Positions 26,505 through 36,636 of a DNA stretch of 64,000 nt are shown here, piece after piece. The notes under the pieces were generated by a model. The model was not told the origin of the DNA and searched no databases. It saw nothing but the letters and a program-made list of their open reading frames with translations. Source of the stretch: CAWCDJ01 sp963836015 (lineage in GTDB: Bacteria > Acidobacteriota > Terriglobia > Bryobacterales > Bryobacteraceae); the NCBI GenBank assembly GCA_963836015.1, contig CAWIIF010000002.1:310001-374000 (forward strand), read 5' to 3'. Position 1 is the first letter of the stretch. Each line of letters starts with the position of its first letter. Both the position numbers and the translations under genes were made by a program.

Positions 26505-29500
26505 CTATACCTGCAGGGTGTCGCCATCTTTCGCCACCAGGGCGTATAGTACCGGCGCCAGGAAGATGGAGAGCAACAGCCGTGAAACCAGCCCGCCCAC
26601 GATCACGATTGCGAAGGGCTTCTGCGAATCGCTCCCGATCCCCGTGGACATGGCCGCCGGCAGCAAGCCGAAGCAGGCCACCAGCGCCGTCATCATGATC
26701 GGCCGCAGCCGCAGCAGCGAAGCTTCCAGCGTAGCCTCCATGACGGGCCTGCCTTCCAGCCGCAGCTTGTTGATGAAGGAATACAGAATCACGCTGGTCT
26801 GCACCGCCACCCCCATCAGGGCCACGAATCCCAGCATCGACGATACGCTGAAGTTCGTCCCTGTCAGCCGCAGTGCCAGCAGGCCGCCCACCGGCTCCGT
26901 CACCAGCACGCTGAAAAAGATGATCAGCGGGAACTTCAAGTTTCCGTAGAGCGCGAACAGGATCACCAGGATCAGCAGCACCGTCAGCGGCAGAATCACC
27001 TTCATCTGCTCCCGCGATGCCAGGTACTCCTTGTACTCCCCGCCCCAGTCGTAGCGGTAGCCGATCGGCAGCTTGACCCCCTCTTCCACCTTCTGGCGCG
27101 CTTCTCCCACCGCGCTCGCCAGGTCCCGCCCCTCCACGCTGAACTGCACACCGAGATAGCGCGAATTCGATTCGCGGTAGATGAACGACGCTCCGCTCTC
27201 CACCTGAACGTCGGCGAACTGGCTGAGCGGCAGGTGCTGGCCGTCCGGAGTCGTGATCAGCAGATTCTTGATCGCGTTCTCGTCGCTGCGGTACTGCGGC
27301 TGCATTCGCACCACCAGGTCGAACTGGCGCTCGCCCTGGATCACCTGGGTCGCCGCTGTCCCACCCATCGCCGTCTCCACCAGCGTGTTTACGTCGTCCA
27401 CGTTCAGCCCGTAGCGCGCCAGCTTTGCGCGGTCCGGCGTGATCGTCAGGCTGGGCTGTCCCAACTCCCGCACCACCGTGATCTCCGTGATGCCCGGAAT
27501 CTTCTGCAGGATACTTTTGACCTGCGCCGCCTTCTCGTCCAGCACTTTCAGGTCTCCGCCGAAGATCTTTACCGCCAGCGCGCTCTTCAACCCGGTTTCC
27601 GCTTCGTCCACCGCGTCCTCCGCGGGCTGCGTGTAGTTGAAGATGATACCCGGGAAGGAGGCGAGTTTCTTCTGCACCGCTTCGATCAGTTGCGGCTTGG
27701 TGTGGATCGACCCGCTCCAGGCGCTGTCCTTGTAGGGCTTCAGGCCCACGTAGAATTCGTCGTTGAAGAAGCCGGTGGGGTCCGTCCCGTCGTCGGGCCG
27801 CCCCAGCTCGTTGGCCACCGTGGTGACTTGCGGAAAGCTCAGCAGGATCTCGCGGATCTGCGGAGCCAGCTTCGACGCCTCCTCGAACGAGATGGTGTAA
27901 GGCGTGGTGGCCCGCACCCACAGCGCGCCTTCATCCAGGTGCGGCATGAACTCCCCGCCGATCCCGGGAATCAGCAGCAGCGACCCCCCAAACACCAGCA
28001 GCACCGCGAACACCGTGGCCAGACGGTGGCGCAGGCACCAGCCCAGCGCCCTGCCATAGGTATCGCGCACTTTTTCGTAAAGCCGCACCCTCGGCTCGTG
28101 CACGCGCTTTCGCAGCAGGTACGAGCACAGCACCGGCAGCAGCGTCAGAGTGCACAGCAGCGAGCCGAGCAGCGCGAAGGACATGGTGTCGGCCATCGGC
28201 TGGAAGAGCCGTCCCGACGGCCCGGTCAATACGTAAATCGGCAGGTATCCCGCGATGATCACCGCGATCGCGTAAAAGATGGGGCGCTCCACGTCGTGCG
28301 CCGCCGCGCGGATCACGTCCATCAGGTAGATGCGCTCCTCGCGCGCCGCCAGCTCGCGGAAGATGTTTTCCACCATCACCACCGCGCCGTCCACGATGAT
28401 GCCGAAATCGATGGCGCCGATCGAAAGCAGGTTCGCCGGAATGTGCCGCCAGTCCAGGCAGATGAACGAGAACAGCAGCGCGAAGGGAATCGTCACCGCC
28501 ACGATCAACGCCGTGCGCACGCTGAACAGGAACAGGCCCAGGATCACCAGCACCAGCAGCATTCCGCGCAGCAGGTTGCGCCTTTACCGTGTCGGTGGTC
28601 TCCTGAATCAGCCCCTGCCGGTCGTAGAAGGGCTTGATCTTCACGTCCGGAGGCAGAACGTGCTCGTTCAGGTCTTTGGTCATCGCCTCCACGCGCTTCA
28701 GGATCACCTGGGCCTGCTCGCCGACCCGCATCAGGATGACCCCTTCCACCGCGTCCGGCTGCCGCATGAACCCGAACTGCCCCAGCCGCGGCGCGTGTCC
28801 GATCGTCACCTGGGCCAGGTCGTGAACGAAGACCGGAATCCCGCCCTTCGACGACACCACGATGTTGCCGATATCCTGGGTGTTGCGCACCAGCCCCAGG
28901 CCGCGGATGTAATAGAACTGGCCGCCCTGCGAATAAAACCCGCCGCCCGCGTTGGCATTGTTGCCGGTCAATTGCTGCGAAATCTGCGGGACGCTCACGC
29001 CGTAGGCGAACAGCTTGTTGGGGTCGAGCAGCACCTGGTACTGCATGGTCGTGCCGCCCAATCCGGATTCGTCGGCCACGCCCTGGATCGAACGGTACTG
29101 CCGGTTCAGCACCCAGTCGTCGATGGTCTTCAATTCCTGCGGGGACCGGTCGGGGCTCTGGAGGACATAGCGGTAGATCAGCCCGCTCGGGCTGAACAGC
29201 GGCGACATGCTGGGCGCCAATCCGGAAGGCAGGGTCGCGTTGCCCACGCGCTCGAAGGCCTGCTCCCGCACGAAGTAGGGATCCGCGTTGTAATCGAAGT
29301 TCATCTGCACGGAGGAGAGGCCGTAGAGCGAAATCGAGCGGAGCGCCTCCAGCCGCGGGATCCCGTTCATTTCGATCTCGATCGGAATCGTCACCAGCCG
29401 CTCCACCTCTTCGGCCGCGTGGCCCGGCCACTGCGTGACGATCTCCACGTGCGGCGGCGACAGGTCCGGATAGGCGTCGATGGGCAGCTTCTGAAAGGAG

Positions 29501-29586
29501 TAAGCGCCCCACAGCATCAACATCAGGGACGCCATCACGATCAGGAAACGCTGGGACAGCGCGAAGGTTACGATACGTGAAATCAT
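26505..29586 (-). pseudogene. cusA: Heavy-metal RND pump CusA/CzcA, interrupted by a single-base frameshift
   Basis: Two overlapping reading frames together encode one HME-type RND transporter. The first (29586 downward) runs from MISRIVTFALSQRFLIVMAS through FYDRQGLIQETTDTVK. The second continues in another frame from NLLRGMLLVLVILGLFLFS to the stop at 26505. One extra base at about 28578-28580 breaks the frame; removing it gives exactly 1027 codons including the stop, a normal length for the family. Conserved elements are intact on both sides: LPIDAYPDLSPPHVEI in the first, DFGIIVDGAVVMVENIF and the IGYRYDWGGEYKEY porter segment in the second. With the frameshift, the first frame runs on about 210 codons into unrelated sequence. 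It may be a sequencing error or a true inactivation; no slippery heptamer is visible at the site. Confidence 0.88.
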
Positions 29587-29592
29587 TGGGGA

Positions 29593-30795
29593 CTATTGGG
29601 CGCTCAGGGCGAACTGCACGAAAAGACTGCCGTCGGAAACCACCTGTTCCCCAGGCTGGAGCCCCCCGCGGATCTCCACCTGGTCCTCCCGCTGCTCGCC
29701 CACCTGGACCAGGCGTTTGGCGAACTTGCCCGGCGCGCTTTCCACATACACCATCGGCTCGTTCTGCTCGTCGTGCAGCACCGCCGACACCGGGACCGCC
29801 ACGAGATTCACGCGCTCCCCGGTGCGGATCGCCGCGTCCACGAACATATCCTTCTTGAGGAGTCCTTCCGGGTTGTGCGTCACGATGCGCACCGGCGTGG
29901 TGCGCGTCGCCGGATCCACCGACGCTCCGACATAGGCCACCTCGCCGCGGAAGGTGCCGGCAAAGGCCGGGTTGGTCTGCTCTACCGGATCGCCGCGGTG
30001 CACCTGGGGAAGATCGCGGTCGAAGATGTGGCCCTGCACCCAGACCGTCGAGACGTCGCTGATCACGAAACAGGCCGTGGACCCGGCCTGAATCAGTTGT
30101 CCAGGCGATACCAGCTTCTGCACCACCACGCCGCTGATCGGGGCGCGTACCGCCAGTTCCGGGCTGATCGCAATGCCCTGCCGCTCCGCATGCTCGATCT
30201 CATCCTGGGTGATGCCGAAGATGCGAAGCGACTGCAAGCTGTTCTCGACATCGGTATTGGCGTCGTTGTAGTCCGCCTCGCTGCTCTCCAGGTCTTTGCC
30301 GGCCAGCGCCCCGCGGGTCATCAATTCCTTGTTGCGATCCAGCACCCGCTTGGCCAGCGCCTCGCGATTGCGCGCCTTGCGGTAGGTCGAAATCGCGTTG
30401 GCTACATCCGGGCTGGCCACGTAGAGCAGCGGATCCCCTTCTTTGACCTTCGATCCGAGATCGACCAGGATCCGCGAAATCGGCCCGTTCACCTGCGTGA
30501 TCGCCTGCGTAGTGTGGTCCGCATCCCAGTCCACCGTGCCCGTGGTATGGATCGTAGTGGACCATCTCGTCCGTGTGACCGGTACCACCTTCAGGTGGGC
30601 CTGCTGATCCGCGGAAACCGTGAACAGACTCGCCTGGCCGGCCTGCGCGGCCTCCTCCCCGGCGACCCGCGGAGAGGCGCCCTCCACCTTTCGCAAGCGC
30701 TCGCAAGCCGGCTGCGAAAGCGCCAGTAATACTGTGGCAAGCGCGGAAATCCCCAGGGCGGCCCTGGATTTCCCGCGCGAGATATGACTCGGCAT
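29593..30795 (-). CDS. cusB: Periplasmic adaptor (membrane fusion protein) of a Cus/Czc-type efflux system
   Basis: The 400-residue protein starts with an export signal (LGISALATVLLALSQPAC); Cys31 in SQPACERL resembles a lipoprotein acylation site. A barrel-sandwich half (VNGPISRILVDLGSKVKEGD), a helical hairpin (about 135-210, RKARNREALAKRVLDRNKEL), the second lipoyl half (PELAVRAPISGVVVQKLVSP) and a beta-barrel/membrane-proximal part (VGASVDPATRTTPVRIV) follow in the usual order. It links the inner-membrane pump to the TolC-like channel. The pump gene starts 6 nt downstream, so the genes are cotranscribed. The N-terminus lacks the Met-rich metal-binding tail of E. coli CusB, so copper specificity is uncertain. 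Confidence 0.92.
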   Translation of the reverse strand: MPSHISRGKSRAALGISALATVLLALSQPACERLRKVEGASPRVAGEEAAQAGQASLFTVSADQQAHLKVVPVTRTRWSTTIHTTGTVDWDADHTTQAITQVNGPISRILVDLGSKVKEGDPLLYVASPDVANAISTYRKARNREALAKRVLDRNKELMTRGALAGKDLESSEADYNDANTDVENSLQSLRIFGITQDEIEHAERQGIAISPELAVRAPISGVVVQKLVSPGQLIQAGSTACFVISDVSTVWVQGHIFDRDLPQVHRGDPVEQTNPAFAGTFRGEVAYVGASVDPATRTTPVRIVTHNPEGLLKKDMFVDAAIRTGERVNLVAVPVSAVLHDEQNEPMVYVESAPGKFAKRLVQVGEQREDQVEIRGGLQPGEQVVSDGSLFVQFALSAQ

Positions 30796-30837
30796 CGAAA
30801 CAACCCTCCCCTCGTCCCCGGCGCTCGGACGCCGGGA

Positions 30838-31152
30838 CTAAACCTGGACTGTGGAAACCGGGAGGGTTGCGGGCGGAGCCCGGGAGGAGCGCGAGATCAG
30901 GAATGCGTCATGGAACAGCACGCACTCGGGGTCCCGTGCCAGCCACTGCACGCGGGCGGCCGGTGCGTCCGACACACCGGAATCCGGCTGCAGGAACGGC
31001 AGGACTCCAATGTGGCACAGCAGGCAGCAATGGTCGTTCGCGAAATGTGGGGTATGGGAATCGGTCAGCGCAGCAAACTGCGCGAAAACCATGGCACAGA
31101 GCAGAAGCGCAAAAATGGCGGCTCTTCGGGACGCGGGACTGCTGAGTGCCAT
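30838..31152 (-). CDS. Small exported Cys/His-rich protein heading the efflux operon
   Basis: This 104-residue product has a signal-like hydrophobic N-terminus (RRAAIFALLLCAMVFAQFAA). The compact cluster DSHTPHFANDHCCLLCHIGV follows, containing four His and three Cys within 20 residues, and the C-terminus is unstructured-looking. The cluster looks like a metal-binding site, and the position as first gene of a heavy-metal efflux operon (42 bp before the adaptor) supports a role as a periplasmic metal sensor or chaperone. That role is inferred; I know of no characterised family to name. Reading frames on the opposite strand here are less convincing because they lack such features. Confidence 0.6.
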   Translation of the reverse strand: MALSSPASRRAAIFALLLCAMVFAQFAALTDSHTPHFANDHCCLLCHIGVLPFLQPDSGVSDAPAARVQWLARDPECVLFHDAFLISRSSRAPPATLPVSTVQV

Positions 31153-31315
31153 TTGTATTCAGCGTAACATAGTCGGTGCCGGTACCTTTGTGGACGCCGA
31201 CCCCATCACCCGCCGTTCGCGCCCAAACCGCCACAGCGGGCGCGCCCCGCGCTACGATCAGTCTGATGGGTTTTCCTGCAACTGATCACCGCCGCCGGGG
31301 AGCGGAGCGGCGCCC

Positions 31316-34300
31316 ATGAATATCACCGAGCTGTTCATCCGCCGGCCCGTGGCTACCGCCCTGATCATGCTGGCCATTCTCGCCTTCGGCCTACTCGGCT
31401 ATCGCGACCTGGCGGTCAGCGACCTGCCGAACGTCGACTTTCCCACTATCCAGGTTTCCGCAGGCTTGGCCGGCGCCAGCCCCGACACCATGGCATCGGC
31501 GATCGCCACCCCGCTCGAAAAGCAGTTCACCACCATCGCCGGCCTCGATTCGATGACCTCTACCAGTGCCCTCGGATCTACCCAGATCACCCTCCAGTTC
31601 GATCTCAGCCGCAACCTCGATTCCGCCGCCCTCGATGTGCAATCCGCGATCACTTCCGCCGCGAACCAGCTGCCTCCCAACATGCCTTCCCCTCCCACGT
31701 TCCGGAAGGTGAACCCGGCGGATTCGCCGATCCTGTTCCTCGCCCTAACTTCCGCCACCCTGCCGCTCTCCACGGTGGACGAATACGCGGAAACTCTGCT
31801 CGGCGAGCAGATTTCCATGGTTCCCGGCGTCGCCCAGGTCTCGGTATTCGGATCGATGAAGTACGCCGTCCGCATCCAGGTGGACCCGGCCCAGCTTGCC
31901 GTCCGCCGGATCGGCATCGACGAGGTCCTTCGGGCGGTTCAAAACGCCAACGTCAATATGCCGATGGGCACGCTCTACGGAGCGCACAGCGCCTTCAACA
32001 TCCAGTCGAACGGCCAGCTCACCGACGCAACGCTCTTTCGCCCGATGATCGTCGCCTATCGCAATGGCGCGCCCGTGCGCCTGAAGGAAGTCGCCACCGT
32101 CAGCGACAGCGTCCAGGACAATCGCCAGGCGGGTTGGATCAACGCCGAGCCGGGCATCATCCTTGCCGTGCAAAGGCAGCCCGGAACCAACACCATCGCG
32201 ATCGTGGATTCCATCCGCAAGCTCCTGCCCCGGTTCCGCTCGATCATGCCGCCGGCCATGCATCTCGCGATTGAGTACGACCGGTCGATCTCGATTCGCG
32301 AGTCGGTGAACGACGTCAAGTTCACGCTGTTCCTGGCGATAGCCCTGGTCGTGCTCGTCATCTTCCTGTTCCTGCGAAACCTCTCCGCCACGGTGATCCC
32401 GAGCCTCGCTCTTCCCATGGCCATCATCGGAACATTCGCGGTGATGTACGAGCTGGACTACACCATCGACAATCTATCCCTGCTCGCGCTGACGCTGTCG
32501 GTGGGCTTCGTCGTCGACGACGCCATCGTCATGCTCGAAAACATCGTGCGCCATATGGAGCAGGGCAAGGACGTGGAGGATGCGGCGTTCGACGGATCGA
32601 GGGAGATCGGTTTCACCATCTTCTCGATGACCCTGGCGCTGGCCGCGGTCTTCCTGCCGGTCTTCTTCATGGGCGGGATTCTCGGCCGGCTGCTCCACGA
32701 ATTCGCCGTGGTCATTGTCTCCGCCGTGCTGGTTTCGGGCGTTGTTTCGCTGACGCTCACTCCGATGCTGTGCAGCCGCTATTTGCGCGCGGAGCACGCG
32801 GGGGAGCATGGGTGGATGTACCGCATTCTTGAAAACGTGCTCGAAGCGGCCCTGCGCCGCTATGCCGTCACACTTCACTGGGCGCTCGGTCATCGCGTCC
32901 TGGTGATGCTCTTCGGGGCCCTGGTTGTGGCCGGCACGGCTTGGGAATTCTGGACGATTCCCAAGGGCTTCCTTCCCGACGAAGACACTTCCCAAATCGC
33001 CATCTTCTCCGAGGCGCGTCAAGGCATCTCGTTCGACGAGATGAAAGCGGATCAGGAAGCGATCAACCGGACCATCCTCGCCGATCCCAACACGCTCGAA
33101 TTCTTTTCCCGTATCGCCGCATCCAACAGCACCGGCCTCAACAACGGCCGCGCCAGCGTCCACCTGAAGGAGCCTGCCGACCGTCCCTGGACGGCCAGCC
33201 CTGCCTATGACCGGCTCGTCGCAAGATTCGGGGCGGTGCCCGTGGCCGGTTCGCTGGTCCGCGGTATCCGCCCGCTCTTCGAACATCACATGTCCATCGA
33301 GGACATCATGGCCGAGCTCCAGCCCAAGCTCGACACCCTCCCCGGCGTGCGTGTGTTCCTCCAGAACCCGCCGTCGATCCGCATCGGCGGCCAGGTGACC
33401 AAGAGCCAGTATCAGTTCACCCTGGTAGGTCCGCAGACCGAAGATCTCTACAAAAATGCGCAGTTGTTCGCCGCAAAGATGGCGGAGCTGCCGGGCCTCG
33501 CGAACGTCACCACCGACCTGCAGATCAAAAACCCCCAGGCCAACGTCATCGTGGACCGTGACAAGGCCTCGGCTCTCGGCGTCACGCCGCAGAGCGTGGA
33601 AGACGCTCTTTACAGCGCCTATGGCCAGCGCCAGGTTTCGACCATCTACACGCCCAACAACGAATATTTTGTCATCCTCCAGGTGCAGGATCGCGATCAA
33701 AGCGGTCCCGCCATGCTCTCGGAGCTGTATATCCGTTCGTCCGCGGGCCAACTCGTCCCGTTGAACGCCGTTTCCCGATTCACCAGCAGCCTCGGCCCGC
33801 TCACCGTCAACCACACAGGCCAGCTTCCGTCGGTGACGGTCTCGTTTGACCTGGGGCGCGGGGTGGCCCTGGGCCAGGCGGTGGACGAGGTGCAGGCGCT
33901 GGCCGATTCGACGCTGCCGCTTTCCGTCATCACCAGCTTCCAGGGCAGCGCGCAGGCTTTTCAGGAATCGTTCCGCGGGCTCGGTATTCTGCTGGTGATG
34001 GCCGTCCTGGTGATCTACGTGGTTCTGGGCATCCTCTATGAAAGTTTCATCCACCCGATCACGATTCTTACCGGATTGCCCGCCGCCGCCTTTGGCGGCC
34101 TGGTTACGCTGTCGCTGTTTCACATGCCGCTCGATATCTACGGCTTTGTCGGCTTGATCATGCTGATCGGCATCATCAAGAAGAACGCGATCATGATGGT
34201 GGATTTTGCCCTGGAACTCGAGCGCACCGGCAACTACACGGCCAGCGAGTCCGCGTACCAGGGATCCATGACCCGCTTCCGCCCGATCATGATGACTACC

Positions 34301-34528
34301 GCGGCTGCCGTTATGGGCACACTGCCCATCGCCGTCGGATTCGGAGCCGGCGCCGAATCCCGTCGCCCCCTCGGCCTCTGCGTGGTCGGCGGCCTGGTGT
34401 TTGCCCAACTCGTCACGCTCTATCTCACACCGGTTTTTTATACCTACATGGATTCCGTCCTGAAGTGGCGGCGGTCCCGCAAGCGCGAGCCCCATGCCCG
34501 CCTCGCCGCCGGCTCGCACAGCCGCTAA
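31316..34528 (+). CDS. HAE1-type RND multidrug efflux pump (MdtB/MdtC-like)
   Basis: At 1070 residues this is a full-length RND transporter with two repeats of six transmembrane helices and large porter loops. It starts NITELFIRRPVATALIMLA and has the DLPNVDFPTIQVSAGLAGAS segment typical of the Mdt/HAE1 branch. TM4 carries the proton-relay pair in SVGFVVDDAIVMLENIVRHM, and TM10 has the relay Lys in LIMLIGIIKKNAIMMVDFAL. It probably exports drugs, detergents or bile-type amphiphiles in exchange for protons. No adaptor or channel gene is adjacent on this strand, so it must borrow partners, perhaps from the Cus-type operon that lies divergently 163 bp away. Confidence 0.92.
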   Translation: MNITELFIRRPVATALIMLAILAFGLLGYRDLAVSDLPNVDFPTIQVSAGLAGASPDTMASAIATPLEKQFTTIAGLDSMTSTSALGSTQITLQFDLSRNLDSAALDVQSAITSAANQLPPNMPSPPTFRKVNPADSPILFLALTSATLPLSTVDEYAETLLGEQISMVPGVAQVSVFGSMKYAVRIQVDPAQLAVRRIGIDEVLRAVQNANVNMPMGTLYGAHSAFNIQSNGQLTDATLFRPMIVAYRNGAPVRLKEVATVSDSVQDNRQAGWINAEPGIILAVQRQPGTNTIAIVDSIRKLLPRFRSIMPPAMHLAIEYDRSISIRESVNDVKFTLFLAIALVVLVIFLFLRNLSATVIPSLALPMAIIGTFAVMYELDYTIDNLSLLALTLSVGFVVDDAIVMLENIVRHMEQGKDVEDAAFDGSREIGFTIFSMTLALAAVFLPVFFMGGILGRLLHEFAVVIVSAVLVSGVVSLTLTPMLCSRYLRAEHAGEHGWMYRILENVLEAALRRYAVTLHWALGHRVLVMLFGALVVAGTAWEFWTIPKGFLPDEDTSQIAIFSEARQGISFDEMKADQEAINRTILADPNTLEFFSRIAASNSTGLNNGRASVHLKEPADRPWTASPAYDRLVARFGAVPVAGSLVRGIRPLFEHHMSIEDIMAELQPKLDTLPGVRVFLQNPPSIRIGGQVTKSQYQFTLVGPQTEDLYKNAQLFAAKMAELPGLANVTTDLQIKNPQANVIVDRDKASALGVTPQSVEDALYSAYGQRQVSTIYTPNNEYFVILQVQDRDQSGPAMLSELYIRSSAGQLVPLNAVSRFTSSLGPLTVNHTGQLPSVTVSFDLGRGVALGQAVDEVQALADSTLPLSVITSFQGSAQAFQESFRGLGILLVMAVLVIYVVLGILYESFIHPITILTGLPAAAFGGLVTLSLFHMPLDIYGFVGLIMLIGIIKKNAIMMVDFALELERTGNYTASESAYQGSMTRFRPIMMTTAAAVMGTLPIAVGFGAGAESRRPLGLCVVGGLVFAQLVTLYLTPVFYTYMDSVLKWRRSRKREPHARLAAGSHSR

Positions 34529-34710
34529 ATTTCCCGGTTTGAGGTTCTGTCGGCGCCCTTCACGACAGGCTCCGGCGAGGTGAGGCCGGAAGTCGCCAAT
34601 GCTGATCTTTACCGTGCATCTGCTTCGAGATCCAATTTCGGATACCTTATGTGATGAGAGAATGGACGGTTCCAGACGCGAGTAGGGTTTGGTGGCGAAA
34701 AGGAGAGTAA

Positions 34711-36156
34711 ATGTCTACAAACGAAAACGCAATTGGGCGACGTTTGCTTCTGGGCACGGGCGCGGCAGCCGCCGGGCTTGGCCTCTTGGCGGACCTCGAA
34801 GCGTATCCCCAGAATGTCAACCGGAATTCAATTCCGTCGGACTTGAAAGTGACTGACATGCGCATCGCCGTTTTGAGAGGGCCGGGAGGCCAGGCGGGCG
34901 CGGGTCGGGCGGGCGCACGCGGCGGAGGCAGAGGACCGCTGCCTCCTGCGACTCCCGGCACGGGAGGGGCATCGGGCGGCACGATCGTCGTCCGAATCGA
35001 TACCAATCAGGGAATTTCGGGTTACGGCCAGACGATTGGGGACGGCCCCCAGCCGAACTACGTGCTGACGCATAAGACCCGAGTGCTCGGCGAGAATCCC
35101 TGCAACGTTGACAAGATCTTCCGCAAGATCAAGATGCATGGCGCGTATAACCGTCAGGGGAGCGGCGTCAACGCGATCGAGAACGCGTTGTGGGATCTGG
35201 CCGGCAAAGCTTACGGCGTGCCGATCTATCAGATGCTTGGCGGGAAATTTCGCGACAAGGTCCGCATGTACTCCGAGGGTGACCCGCGCTCGAACTCCAT
35301 CGCAGACATCGCCGCCGATTATAAGGAGAGAGTCGCCGCCGGGTTTACGATGCTCAAGTATGACCTGGGCGTAGCTCCCATCCTCCGAGGCAAGCGGGGC
35401 ACGATGTTTGCGCCGGCAGGCTATAACGGGGAACCGGGAGAGAACCCTGAGAACTATTATCAGGGATTCGAGATCAGCGACAAGGGAGCGGAACTCGTAG
35501 CCGACCACGTCGCTGCCATCAAGGAGGCCATGGGCGACGCCGCCGACATTCCCATGGCGCACGACCATTTCGGGCACCTCACCGTGAAAAGTTGCATCAA
35601 GCTGGCCAAGGCGCTGGAGAGGGTCACCCCCTCTATGTTGGAAGACATGGTCCCGTGGTTCCGGGTGGAGGAGTGGAAGCAAATCAACGGCTCGATCAAT
35701 GTGCCCACCTTGACCGGCGAAGACGCCTACCTGGTGGAATCGCTCGAGCCGCTTTGCCAGGCGCGTGCAGTCGACTATATCCACCCGGATCACCTGGTTA
35801 TCGGCGGCTGTCTCGAATTGAAGAAGACCTCCGACATGGCGGCCAAATATTCGGTGGGGATGATGGTCCACAGCAACGCTACCCCGATCGGCTACGCAGC
35901 CGGCGCGCACGCGATCGCCGCCAGCCAGAACTTCCTCGCCATGGAATGGCACCAGCCGCAACCGGCCTGGCACAAAGACCTGACCGACAAAGGGGACCTG
36001 GTGGTGCAGGGTCACATCCCCGTGCCGACGGGGCCAGGACTGGGCATCAAAGTCAATGAAGAAGCGATGCGCCCCCTCTGCAGGCAGGGTGAGTTCTTCA
36101 CCGATCCTACGACGTATTGGGATTCGCAGTTCGGCGGAGACAAGGCGTACACGTAA
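34711..36156 (+). CDS. Tat-exported enolase-superfamily sugar-acid dehydratase-like protein
   Basis: The protein belongs to the mandelate racemase/muconate lactonizing group, whose members abstract an alpha-proton from carboxylates with Mg2+. The N-terminus has a twin-arginine signal (NAIGRRLLLGTGAAAAGLGL). A Gly/Ala/Arg-rich insertion (about 56-90) interrupts the capping domain after MRIAVLRGPGGQ. Then come the capping helices (NAIENALWDLAGKAYGVPIY) and the barrel with likely metal ligands in MAHDHFGHL, SMLEDMVPWF and LTGEDAYL, and the conserved late MMVHSNATPIG. The order resembles D-galactonate or mannonate dehydratases. Its substrate is unknown, and export of such an enzyme is unusual. 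A strong AAGGAGAG Shine-Dalgarno precedes the ATG. The product has 481 residues. Confidence 0.85.
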   Translation: MSTNENAIGRRLLLGTGAAAAGLGLLADLEAYPQNVNRNSIPSDLKVTDMRIAVLRGPGGQAGAGRAGARGGGRGPLPPATPGTGGASGGTIVVRIDTNQGISGYGQTIGDGPQPNYVLTHKTRVLGENPCNVDKIFRKIKMHGAYNRQGSGVNAIENALWDLAGKAYGVPIYQMLGGKFRDKVRMYSEGDPRSNSIADIAADYKERVAAGFTMLKYDLGVAPILRGKRGTMFAPAGYNGEPGENPENYYQGFEISDKGAELVADHVAAIKEAMGDAADIPMAHDHFGHLTVKSCIKLAKALERVTPSMLEDMVPWFRVEEWKQINGSINVPTLTGEDAYLVESLEPLCQARAVDYIHPDHLVIGGCLELKKTSDMAAKYSVGMMVHSNATPIGYAAGAHAIAASQNFLAMEWHQPQPAWHKDLTDKGDLVVQGHIPVPTGPGLGIKVNEEAMRPLCRQGEFFTDPTTYWDSQFGGDKAYT

Positions 36157-36636
36157 AGGGAGGACGTCGAGGCGAGCCTTACACCTTCCGATGATGACTG
36201 AACGTATATAGGCTTAATTAGCCTGTTGGGCCCGGCGGGCCGGAATACCGCACAATTCCCGATCGCCGGGCACCTTCGCGGCGCCATGCCGCGTAACTGA
36301 CCACGCACGAAAAAGCTGAAAGAAAGGCCGGCCACGGAAGTCACCCGGGCGCCAAGTCCCCGTTGCTGATCTTGACCGGCCGGTCATACCTGGAGCTGCG
36401 TCAGATGGCGAGACGCGCGTTATGCGTCAAGTGGACCCGCCGGTATCCTCGATCCGGGCTCTATCGCCTTGCGCCCGGTGGCGCAAATCCAGTTTCTGTG
36501 CGCCTGCCGAGCCAGCCGTTGGGCTTGCGAACCTGTCGCAATACCCAGGCAGCCGGCGCGATCGCCAGCAATGCCGCAATCTGAGCGTTTTGTAATTTAC
36601 ATTGCGCGATTGCGCTGTAGCGGCGAAGGAGAGAAA
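36157..36636. other. 480-bp gap without a supported gene
   Basis: The gap begins with two small inverted repeats, AGGCT/AGCCT at about 36211-36225 and a GGCCC/GGGCC hairpin at about 36229-36242. Neither is followed by a T-run, so they are weak terminator candidates at best. On the minus strand around 36480-36590 the translation includes VRKPNGWLGRR, which resembles a stretch seen in some methyltransferases, but stops interrupt it and no gene can be supported. The right end must contain the promoter of the RidA operon; I see no clear -35/-10 pair. Confidence 0.4.

Noticed and set aside
28560..28600. Programmed ribosomal frameshift in the metal RND pump
   Set aside because: No slippery heptamer is visible at the break, and programmed shifts are not known in this family; an error or mutation is simpler.
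36430..36600. Methyltransferase gene remnant on the minus strand
   Set aside because: Only a short VRKPNGWLGRR stretch looks familiar and it is bounded by stops; too little to call a pseudogene.
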